Of a DNA stretch of 64,000 nt, positions 25,177-33,097 are shown one piece after another. Location of the stretch: the NCBI GenBank assembly GCA_022711405.1, contig JAKLFC010000001.1, positions 124,001-188,000 on the forward strand, given 5' to 3'. Origin of the DNA: Bacteroidota bacterium (GTDB taxonomy: Bacteria; Bacteroidota; Bacteroidia; Bacteroidales; JAGONC01). Both the position numbers and the translations under genes were made by a program. The notes under the pieces are model-generated. The model saw only the letters and a list, made by a program, of their open reading frames with translations, searched no databases and was not told the origin of the DNA. Each line of letters starts with the position of its first letter. Position 1 is the first letter of the stretch.

Positions 25177-27564
25177 ATGAACAGGACAAGACTTGCTTTG
25201 GGATTTGTATTGATTTGCATGGATGCAATATCTCAGCAGGAGGCGATGCCAGGTAGTATCAGGGATACTTTGACGGAAATAAGTCAGTGGAAGGACACTG
25301 TGTCACTCAAGGGTATACAGGTTATTTCTTCCTTTGTCCGGGAAAGAAAAACCCCTGTTTCTGTATCGCTGATCCCCGGGGATATGATACAAAGGGAGCT
25401 GGGAAACCAGGAGTATCCTGAGATCATGAAGCTTGTGCCAGGAGTGTATGCCACAAGAGAGGGTGGTGGAACGGGAGATGCTCAGGTGTCGCTGAGGGGA
25501 TTTAAGCAGGAAAACGTGGCTTTGCTGCTGAACGGCATCCCCGTCAGTTCGGTTGAACATGGCCTTGTGTACTGGTCCAACTGGCTTGGACTGGCCGATG
25601 TCACCCGAGCCATTCAGGTGCAAAAGGGTCTGGGCGCCTCCAAAGTGGCCATGAACTCAGTTGGAGGAACCATCAATATCATCACAAAAACTACCGAAGC
25701 TGAAAAGGGAGGATCCCTGGCTTTTTCGATAACGGATTACGGGAATTCAAGAACCACCCTTTCCCTGAACTCAGGCAGGCTGCCCGGTGGTTTTTCCTTC
25801 AGCTTTGCCGGCTCACTGATCAAAGGTCCGGGCTACGTGGATGCAACGTATATCAGAGGATGGTCTTATTTCCTGGGCATTTCCAAAGATGTTGGCAAAA
25901 ACCATAAGCTCGTATTCACTGCGCTGGGATCCCCCCAGGTACACGGGCAGAATACGTACAAACTCAGTTACAGCGAATATGAACAATACGGTAACCGATT
26001 CAATTATGGCTGGGGAAGCTACAATGGAGAGATCAATAATCAAAATGAGAATTTCTTCCACAAACCCAACCTTAACTTCAGTCATTACTGGCAAGCATCT
26101 GAACGTTCGTTTGTCGCAACTTCCCTGTATATGGTGATGGGCCAGGGAGGAGGCAAATGGACAGAAAGCTATTATGCCCCTTCCGTCTTCTCCTACCGGA
26201 ATCCCGGTAATCAGATCGACTGGGATGCCATTTACAATGAAAATGCGACGCACTCCGACTCCGCGTTGCTGGCAACGGGTGAATACGTTGGAGGCTACTC
26301 CAAAAATATTCAGAGCCATTTTCTTGCTCCCCATTACTGGGTGGGACTGCTTACCAACTGGAAATACAACCTCAATGAAAGATGGGAATTTCTTGCAGGC
26401 CTTCATGCCCGAACCTTTCAGTCGCATCTCTATGAACGGATCACTGACCTGCTTGGCGGAGATTTCTTTATTGATGATCATGCCTGGGCGGTTGACGGCC
26501 TGGCTGGCAGGGAGGAAATAAAAAACGTCGGTGATGTGATCAAGGTGGATAATTACTCCAGGATCAACTTTATCAGCGGCTTCGGACAGGTCGAATATTC
26601 AACGGGGCCTCTGTCGGTGTTTGCAGCCCTGACAGTTTCGAATTCCTGGTACCAGCGGGAAGATCCTTACAATTATGTCACGGATCCGAAAAGCGACTGG
26701 GTGCCGCTGGCCGGTTTTGACGTGAAATCAGGAGTGAACTATAATTTCAATGCATGGAATCATGCCTTTATCAACGCCGGCTATTATTCAAGGCAACCCT
26801 ATTTTTCTTTTGTCTTTGTCAATTACTCCAATGCCATTGCACAGGATATCAGGAACGAAAAGATCGCTGCAACAGAGGTTGGTTACGGATTTAAAAAGCA
26901 TGGTGTATCTGTTGATATGAATGCCTATTGTACTTACTGGAAGGATAAATCACTGTTATCGAATGAAAATATCCTGCTCATCGATAGCACCATGAGCAAA
27001 GCAATGATTAAAGGCCTTGATGCACTGCATATGGGCGTTGAACTGGAAGCAGAAGCACGGATAAGCAGCTTCCTGTCGGCAGGCGGATTCCTTTCGGTCG
27101 GGTCATGGAAGTGGAAGAACGACGTCAGTGCTGAGATCTACGACGATTATGATGTGTTGGTGGATACCATGAAAGTCTATGCGGATGGTCTATATGTGGG
27201 AGGTTCTCCCCAGACGCAGGGTGGATTATTTTTTCAGCTGGATATTACCCGCCAGCTGTTTCTGAAAACCAACTGGGTGATCAACGGCCGGTTGTACGCT
27301 GATTTCAATCCTGTGACACGGAATGATCCCAGCAACCGGACACAACCCTATCACATCCCACCTTACAATACGTTGGATCTTCATGCAGGCTACACCTTTA
27401 ATATCCTTGAAAATGAAGCCTGCTTTCAGGTGAGTTGTTTCAATGTAACCGGCAAAGCAATTGTTATCAGCGGAGATGATGGTGCATCCCATGATAAAGA
27501 TACCTTCAGGGGATTCTGGTCGTTTGGAAGGACCTTTAATATGATCCTTCGACTGAGATTCTGA
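25177..27564 (+). CDS. TonB-dependent receptor under FMN riboswitch control (candidate flavin importer)
   Basis: A 795-residue outer-membrane receptor. The signal peptide ends near AISQQEA; a plug domain (about 50-160) includes KLVPGVYATREGGGTGDAQV and VQKGLGASKVAMNSVGGTIN; a 22-strand-type barrel ends in the outer-membrane signature MILRLRF. It lacks the carboxypeptidase-like N-domain of SusC proteins, and no SusD follows, so it is a simple TBDR of the vitamin/metal type. The FMN riboswitch directly ahead indicates its ligand is riboflavin, FMN, FAD or a related flavin. This is inference from regulation. It is monocistronic. Confidence 0.88.
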   Translation: MNRTRLALGFVLICMDAISQQEAMPGSIRDTLTEISQWKDTVSLKGIQVISSFVRERKTPVSVSLIPGDMIQRELGNQEYPEIMKLVPGVYATREGGGTGDAQVSLRGFKQENVALLLNGIPVSSVEHGLVYWSNWLGLADVTRAIQVQKGLGASKVAMNSVGGTINIITKTTEAEKGGSLAFSITDYGNSRTTLSLNSGRLPGGFSFSFAGSLIKGPGYVDATYIRGWSYFLGISKDVGKNHKLVFTALGSPQVHGQNTYKLSYSEYEQYGNRFNYGWGSYNGEINNQNENFFHKPNLNFSHYWQASERSFVATSLYMVMGQGGGKWTESYYAPSVFSYRNPGNQIDWDAIYNENATHSDSALLATGEYVGGYSKNIQSHFLAPHYWVGLLTNWKYNLNERWEFLAGLHARTFQSHLYERITDLLGGDFFIDDHAWAVDGLAGREEIKNVGDVIKVDNYSRINFISGFGQVEYSTGPLSVFAALTVSNSWYQREDPYNYVTDPKSDWVPLAGFDVKSGVNYNFNAWNHAFINAGYYSRQPYFSFVFVNYSNAIAQDIRNEKIAATEVGYGFKKHGVSVDMNAYCTYWKDKSLLSNENILLIDSTMSKAMIKGLDALHMGVELEAEARISSFLSAGGFLSVGSWKWKNDVSAEIYDDYDVLVDTMKVYADGLYVGGSPQTQGGLFFQLDITRQLFLKTNWVINGRLYADFNPVTRNDPSNRTQPYHIPPYNTLDLHAGYTFNILENEACFQVSCFNVTGKAIVISGDDGASHDKDTFRGFWSFGRTFNMILRLRF

Positions 27565-27571
27565 GGGGATA

Positions 27572-27651
27572 GAACGCGGATGACACGGATCACACAGATT
27601 TTCACGGATATAAATCCGCGATATTCAGCGTATTCCGTTTAATCCGCGTTC
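27572..27651. repeat. Inverted repeat in the intergenic gap
   Basis: GAACGCGGAT at 27572-27581 is matched by its exact complement at 27642-27651, with further CACGGAT and AATCCGCG pieces inside. The sequence family recurs at 29973-30045. It may terminate the receptor transcript. Confidence 0.7.
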
Positions 27652-27678
27652 CATTGAATTTCCGGTGCCAATAAAGAG

Positions 27679-27686
27679 TATCTTTG
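27679..27686 (+). promoter_or_regulatory. -7 promoter box for the CotH gene
   Basis: TATCTTTG, exact match, 22 nt before the ATG at 27709. Confidence 0.6.
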
Positions 27687-27708
27687 AACGTCTTTTAAAT
27701 AACACCTG

Positions 27709-29970
27709 ATGAAATTATACGGAAAGATACTCGGCGCGTTTTTAGTTGCCTTTTCAGCCATCCATTGCCTTGCCCAACCTGCTTCTCCGGAGCCCGGGGA
27801 GCTTTACCGCGACGATGTCGTTCCAAGGATCGATATACTGATCAACCCCGACTCGCTGGAATGGATCTACGAGAACGTGGAAAGCGATCATGAATTTTCA
27901 GCCACTTTTATCTTCAACAACGGAACGGTGAATGACACGGTGGATGAGATCGGATTCAGGTTGCGTGGCAACACTTCCAGGTATTCCAAAAAGAAATCCT
28001 TCAAGGTGTCTTTCAATACATTTCATTCAGGAAGGAAGTATAACGGCGTGGAAAAGATGAACCTCAACGGCGAACATAATGATCCTTCCGTTATCCGTTC
28101 GAAACTTTGCTGGGATATGCTTGCCGCAATGAGTGTACCCGCCCCCCGGTCCAATCACGTGGAAGTGTATATCAATGGCAGTTATTATGGCCTGTACATC
28201 AATGTTGAGCACATCGACGAGGAGTTCGTCCATTCAAGGTATGGCAACAACGGAGGGAACCTGTATAAATGCCTTTATCCTGCCGACCTTACGTACTTGG
28301 GCAGTGATCCTGACAACTATAAATTCATGGCTGGTGACCGGAGAGCCTACGAACTGACCATCAATGAAGAGATCGATGATTACACTGACCTGAGGGATTT
28401 TATCCAGATGCTTCATTCCGCACCGGACAATGAATTCAAATGCAGGATCGATCAGCTCTTCAATGTGTACGACTACCTTAAGATCATGGCATTTGACGTC
28501 ATTACAGCGAACTGGGACGGGTACATCTATAACAAGAACAATTTTTACCTGTATCACAATACCCAGACAGGGAAATTTGAATACATCCCGTATGACCTTG
28601 ACAATACCTTTGGCATTGACTGGTTCAACATCGACTGGGGTACCAGGAATATCTACCAATGGGGTCCTTCTGAATCCAGGCCGCTGTTCAACCGCCTGAT
28701 GGCAATAGCTGAATACAGGAACCAGTATTCCTTTTATGTGAAGTATATGCTCGATTCCGTTTTTAATCCGGACTTGCTCTTTCCTCGCATCGAAGAGGTA
28801 AAACAGAGGATCATACCATATATTGTTGATGATCCCTATTATCCCCAGGATTATGGATATACCTTTGCGGATTTTTTAAATTCGTATAACCAGTCGCTGG
28901 GAGGTCATGTAAAATACGGTCTGAAGCCCTATATCCAAACCCGTCATGATGCAGCATTGATCCAGCTTGTCCTCCCGGATATGGTCCCTGTGATTAACTA
29001 TATCCAGGTCACGGAATCAGGGCTGAACATGCCGGTCATCTTCCATGCATTCGCTGAAGATGACGTCGAACTATCCTATGTCAGGGTGATCCTCTCCGTT
29101 GAAGGGGGCGATCAGCAGGAGCTTGAGCTTTATGACGATGGGATCCACGACGATAAGGCTCCCGGTGACCGGATATGGGGTAATCGCATGGATGGATTCA
29201 GCGAGGCGACGACCATTTCCTGCCAGATAGCGGCAATGGATAATGCAATGCATTCGTCCATCCTTCCATGCATTCCCCTTGTGATTGAAATCGGTAAGCT
29301 GCCGTCGCAGCGTGTCATGATCAATGAGTTCATGGCGGCGAATCAATCTACCATCATGGATGAATACGGGCAGGCTGACGACTGGATCGAGCTTTACAAT
29401 GCCAGTGACGAGCAGATCTGGCTGGGAGATATGTATCTCTCTGATAATATGGGTAATCCAACCAAATGGATGCTTCCCGGCAGAACCCTGCTTCCTGGTG
29501 AATTCCTGCTGATCTGGGCGGATGACACTCCGGCCCAGGGTGATACACACACGAATTATAAACTGGCTAAAGAAGGGGAGGAGATCGGTATCTTTGGCAA
29601 TGAAGCTTCCGGTTACGCCCTGGTGGATTCGGTGACCTTCGGTCTTCAAAACGATGATATTTCCTTTGGAAGAGTGGTCGATGGCGCCCAGGAATGGAAA
29701 TTTTTTGACATTTCCACTCCCGGAGAACCAAATTCCGCTACCGGATATTCGGAATTAAGCGCTATGGATGACCTGGTCATATATCCGAATCCCTGTTATG
29801 GAGATCTCCTGTATCTGAATGCAATCGATGACATTTCCCTCTACGATATCTATGGAAGACTCATCCTTGAGAGCAATGATGCTGTTCGGATTGAGGTCGG
29901 AAATCTGTCCCCTGGGATGTATATTATTAAAACTTCTGCAGGGATCTTCCGGAAAATAGTAATTCAATAA
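27709..29970 (+). CDS. CotH-kinase and lamin-tail domain protein with T9SS sorting domain
   Basis: A 753-residue secreted protein. A signal peptide (to about 22, HCLAQ) precedes a CotH-type kinase domain (about 40-390) with GFRLRGNTSRYSKKKSFKV, YGLYINVEHIDEEFV, and the metal-binding IPYDLDNTFGIDW. A Ca-binding-like or Ig module follows, then a lamin-tail domain (about 530-660) with VMINEFMAANQSTIMDE and DDWIELYNASDEQIWL. The C-terminus NPCYGDLLYLN to GMYIIKTSAGIFRKIVIQ is a T9SS sorting domain. CotH kinases phosphorylate protein serines; here the target would be extracellular. It is convergent with the T9SS amylase across a long inverted repeat. Confidence 0.88.
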   Translation: MKLYGKILGAFLVAFSAIHCLAQPASPEPGELYRDDVVPRIDILINPDSLEWIYENVESDHEFSATFIFNNGTVNDTVDEIGFRLRGNTSRYSKKKSFKVSFNTFHSGRKYNGVEKMNLNGEHNDPSVIRSKLCWDMLAAMSVPAPRSNHVEVYINGSYYGLYINVEHIDEEFVHSRYGNNGGNLYKCLYPADLTYLGSDPDNYKFMAGDRRAYELTINEEIDDYTDLRDFIQMLHSAPDNEFKCRIDQLFNVYDYLKIMAFDVITANWDGYIYNKNNFYLYHNTQTGKFEYIPYDLDNTFGIDWFNIDWGTRNIYQWGPSESRPLFNRLMAIAEYRNQYSFYVKYMLDSVFNPDLLFPRIEEVKQRIIPYIVDDPYYPQDYGYTFADFLNSYNQSLGGHVKYGLKPYIQTRHDAALIQLVLPDMVPVINYIQVTESGLNMPVIFHAFAEDDVELSYVRVILSVEGGDQQELELYDDGIHDDKAPGDRIWGNRMDGFSEATTISCQIAAMDNAMHSSILPCIPLVIEIGKLPSQRVMINEFMAANQSTIMDEYGQADDWIELYNASDEQIWLGDMYLSDNMGNPTKWMLPGRTLLPGEFLLIWADDTPAQGDTHTNYKLAKEGEEIGIFGNEASGYALVDSVTFGLQNDDISFGRVVDGAQEWKFFDISTPGEPNSATGYSELSAMDDLVIYPNPCYGDLLYLNAIDDISLYDIYGRLILESNDAVRIEVGNLSPGMYIIKTSAGIFRKIVIQ

Positions 29971-29972
29971 TG

Positions 29973-30045
29973 GAACATGGATGACGCGGATGATCGCGGA
30001 TTTTTTATTCCGTGAAAGTCTGTGTTATCCGCGTCATCCATGTTC
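29973..30045. terminator. 19-bp perfect inverted repeat between convergent genes
   Basis: The arms 29973-29991 and 30027-30045 are exact complements (left arm begins GAACATGGATGACGCGGAT), separated by 35 nt. It lies between two convergent stop codons and would form a strong hairpin in either transcript. No T-tract follows directly, so it may act as a stabilising 3' structure. Confidence 0.75.
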
Positions 30046-30047
30046 TA

Positions 30048-32873
30048 TCACCGAATGATTACCTTTTGTATTCCTGCATGCTCGTTGATGCTCATCTTTA
30101 GAAGGTATACACCGGCTTTCAGCTGCAGGTGATCCGTATCGATATTGAGTGTATATGTCCCAGGGGAATGCTTACCTGAATCAAGAACCGCTATTTCCAT
30201 TCCTGTCAGCGCGTACAGCCTGATTTCCGTACGTGCAGTCTGATCCAGCACATACGTAACGGTAATCTGGTCTTTTGCCGGATTTGGATAGACCGTAAAA
30301 CCAATCGAGGAGGGTGGCAGGATTTCCTGTGAACCCGTATTGAGGTCGGGCGCGGCCAGTTTCTGATCGGTGTAGAACCGGTATTCACCCGCTTCAAGTG
30401 TTATTTCGGCATTGATATCCGTCACCATAACGGAATCCCGCGTGAAATATTCATACCATACGCCTGTATGCTGAAAATTAGGATTCAGCGTACCGGAAAT
30501 CACGTTGAAATTACCAACGATGGTAGCAGAGACCGGATTGCCGTTCAGGTTGATGCGTTTCATGGCACTTGTCACAGCCTGTGAAAAATCAGCGGTGCGG
30601 AAGAAATCCTGTTCCTTTTTTAGTTTGATCATGGCTGCATAAAAGTCATGCAGATACCTCCTCTGATAATCATCCAGCAAATTCCAGCGTATCGGTTTGG
30701 GGCCCGTCCGGCCATTGTAGCCGATCGAATCGTAATATCCCATCTCACCAAATTGCCAGATCATCTTCGGCCCCGGTACTGACATGAAGAACAGTGTGGC
30801 CAGCTGGGCTCTTTTGAGGGCAACGGCCGTATCCTGAATGTCATAGTCGTCTTTTAACCTGCCATAAGTAACATTCTTGTACATCATCCGTTCCTCGTCA
30901 TGGCTTTCCATGTAGACTACCGCATGCGGCTTGGTCCATCCCCTCTGCTTGTAGGATGCCCAGGAAAAGTTAGAATTATTCACATATCCCATGGATGCTT
31001 CAGTATAGTGGTAATTTTCATTTCCCCAGAGCAGCATCCCGTATTCAGCCAGTATGGTCTCTTCCTGGTTCTCTGCAAAATGTTCCAATATAACGAAAGC
31101 ATCGGATTTGGTGGCCCAGATGGTATCAGCTATCCGTTTAAGGATCGTCACGCGCGAATTGTCGAGTTTTCCCCATTCATCCGTATTGTTTAGTGTATTC
31201 TTCTGAGTGAATCCTTTGGAGAGATCGAACCGGAATCCGTCCACATGGTATTCGTTCAGCCAGAAGGTGACAGCCCTGTCAACGAAACGCTTTGTATCGG
31301 CACTTTCATGGTTGAAATCGAATCCCACATTATAATCGTGTTTGGCTACCGGATTATACCAGGGGTTGTCGGCTGCCGGACGGCCATTCTCACTGTCCCA
31401 GTAGAGCATCACCATGGGAGACTGTCCGAAGGAATGGTTGAACACCACATCCAGGATCACTGCAATGCCGTTGACATGGCATTCATCAATGAACTCTTTC
31501 AGCTTATTCCTGGTACCATAATATTTATCCGGCGCAAAATAATAGGAAGGATTGTATCCCCAGCTGAGGTTTCCTTCAAATTCATTTACCGGCATTAATT
31601 CAATCGTATTGATCCCAAGGTCTTTTAAGTATGGTAGCGTATCAATGAGGGACTGATAGCAGTGAGCGTGAACAAAATCACGTACAAGCAGCTCATAGAC
31701 AACCAGATCAGTAACTGCTGGCGGTTTGAACCCCGAGGCTGTCCAGGTATAGGATTCGGGCTGTGTCTGAAAGACCGTGGCAATGCCAGTGGTTTTTCCT
31801 TCCGGGTAGGGGATCAGGTCAGGATAGGTATCATCACTGATGTATTTGTCATTCCAGGGATCGCTCACCTTTTCGGCATAAGGATCCCCGATGAGGATTT
31901 CCCCATCGACCCAGTACTGGAAGATATATTCCCTGGCAGAGCTCAGGCCGTTCAGTGTCACCCAGTAATGTTTTGAATCGGGTGTGCGGTACATATAGGT
32001 AGATTCATCCACCTCCCAGTTGTTGAAATCGCCGATGGCGAAAACGTAATTTTTGTTGGGAGCGTAGAGGCACAGGGTGACCGTAGTTTCATTGATTACA
32101 TTGATGCCTTCAATGGTTCCTGCAGGAAGTTCCATGACCTGGGGCTCGGTCCTGACAAAATAGTAGAGGGAATCAGTAACGGATCCTTCACTGTTCGTGG
32201 CGACAACTTTTACCCTGTATTTTCCAAAGGTTTCAGCAATCAGTGAATCTAAAATGATGTTCCCTGCTGCTTTCTTTTTCAGATCATTATTAATATACAG
32301 AAAGATCGAATCGGCGTACTGGGATTCGGCTTTTATAAAAAGGGTATCATTCGGTTCGAGAATGTTCGCTTTCGTATCAGGATACACAAAAGTAGCATTC
32401 AGGCCTGCTTCCACAATGTCGACAAAAATATCCCCGAAGGTCTCGGTCTTTCCTTCCAGCCACTGGCCGCTCACCTGCTGGGCACTCCGGAAGACAAAGG
32501 CCATCTGAAGTATTTTTTCACCGGCCGGTACATTATAATATTGACGTACGGTGGGAGTGATGGTAAGCTGATAAAGATCCGTTCCTATCCTGGTCATCTT
32601 GCACTTGGGAATATTCTCACCCCAGTCGGCCTGCACGTATTTCCAGTCACCGGCGGAGGTGCTGTACTGGGTGATGACGCCCGTATGGGCATACACATCG
32701 CCGGTATAGCCTGCCAGTCCGCCGCTGCCCAGGGCGGCGTTGAAGGTGATGACCACTTCATCCTGATCTGAGGGGAACGTCGGATCTGAAGAAATAAGCT
32801 GGGAGAAGGTTAATGAAGGAGTAAGGATGAAGAATGAAATAATCACAATAAAAAATCGAAACGGGAAGTTCAT
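30048..32873 (-). CDS. Cell-surface GH13 alpha-amylase with T9SS sorting domain
   Basis: A 941-residue secreted enzyme. The signal peptide ends near LTFSQ. The N-terminal ~150 residues form a beta domain of unclear family (VITFNAALGSGGLAGYTGD). An Ig-like and a CBM48-like module (FAIGDFNNWEVDES) lead into the GH13 barrel: ILDVVFNHSF, the nucleophile in VDGFRFDLSKGF (about 550), the acid/base in VILEHFAENQE (about 595), and YMESHDEERM (about 658). It ends with a T9SS domain (VYPNPAKDQITVTYVLDQ to GVYLLKMSINEHAGIQKVIIR). It should start starch breakdown at the cell surface, in place of a SusG lipoprotein. Confidence 0.92.
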   Translation of the reverse strand: MNFPFRFFIVIISFFILTPSLTFSQLISSDPTFPSDQDEVVITFNAALGSGGLAGYTGDVYAHTGVITQYSTSAGDWKYVQADWGENIPKCKMTRIGTDLYQLTITPTVRQYYNVPAGEKILQMAFVFRSAQQVSGQWLEGKTETFGDIFVDIVEAGLNATFVYPDTKANILEPNDTLFIKAESQYADSIFLYINNDLKKKAAGNIILDSLIAETFGKYRVKVVATNSEGSVTDSLYYFVRTEPQVMELPAGTIEGINVINETTVTLCLYAPNKNYVFAIGDFNNWEVDESTYMYRTPDSKHYWVTLNGLSSAREYIFQYWVDGEILIGDPYAEKVSDPWNDKYISDDTYPDLIPYPEGKTTGIATVFQTQPESYTWTASGFKPPAVTDLVVYELLVRDFVHAHCYQSLIDTLPYLKDLGINTIELMPVNEFEGNLSWGYNPSYYFAPDKYYGTRNKLKEFIDECHVNGIAVILDVVFNHSFGQSPMVMLYWDSENGRPAADNPWYNPVAKHDYNVGFDFNHESADTKRFVDRAVTFWLNEYHVDGFRFDLSKGFTQKNTLNNTDEWGKLDNSRVTILKRIADTIWATKSDAFVILEHFAENQEETILAEYGMLLWGNENYHYTEASMGYVNNSNFSWASYKQRGWTKPHAVVYMESHDEERMMYKNVTYGRLKDDYDIQDTAVALKRAQLATLFFMSVPGPKMIWQFGEMGYYDSIGYNGRTGPKPIRWNLLDDYQRRYLHDFYAAMIKLKKEQDFFRTADFSQAVTSAMKRINLNGNPVSATIVGNFNVISGTLNPNFQHTGVWYEYFTRDSVMVTDINAEITLEAGEYRFYTDQKLAAPDLNTGSQEILPPSSIGFTVYPNPAKDQITVTYVLDQTARTEIRLYALTGMEIAVLDSGKHSPGTYTLNIDTDHLQLKAGVYLLKMSINEHAGIQKVIIR

Positions 32874-32913
32874 CTGGTAATTGGATTTTAGGTTAGATAT
32901 AGATTCAGGAATG

Positions 32914-32921
32914 CAAAAATA
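32914..32921 (-). promoter_or_regulatory. -7 promoter box for the T9SS amylase gene
   Basis: The minus strand reads TATTTTTG then C, an exact match, 40 nt before the ATG at 32873. Confidence 0.55.
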
Positions 32922-32944
32922 GTGAAAATACTGGTACCATCACT

Positions 32945-33013
32945 TACCTCAGTCTTCAGACCGGGGATCAACTATCCCCGCGCTATAGCACAGGGTAATT
33001 CATTAATTAACGT
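32945..33013. repeat. Degenerate copy of a palindromic intergenic repeat
   Basis: CTCAGTCTTCAGACCGGGG followed by CAGGGTAATTCATTAATTAA is a diverged copy of the element at 42900-43010 (CCCCGGTCTTAAGACCGGGG then TAATTGATAATCAA). A GGGGATC/GATAGTCCCC-like inner stem is also present. It lies between the SusE/F-like gene terminator and the amylase promoter. Confidence 0.55.
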
Positions 33014-33033
33014 CTTATGGTCATTTCCTGGAA

Positions 33034-33072
33034 TAAAAAAGAAAGGCTGCTTCGATCAGGAGGCAGCCTTTC
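33034..33072 (-). terminator. Terminator after the SusE/F-like gene
   Basis: On the minus strand GAAAGGCTGC (33072-33063) pairs exactly with GCAGCCTTTC (33050-33041) and is followed by a run of T (33040-33035). It lies about 25 nt after the stop at 33098. Confidence 0.9.
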
Positions 33073-33097
33073 TTTCAAAAGCCATTACAAATGGCTA

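Noticed and set aside
25813..26481. A 222-residue minus-strand open frame inside the TonB receptor gene
   Set aside because: It is antisense to a well-supported barrel protein and has no family features.
29071..29649. A 192-residue minus-strand open frame inside the CotH gene
   Set aside because: It is antisense to the lamin-tail region and has no supporting motif or promoter.
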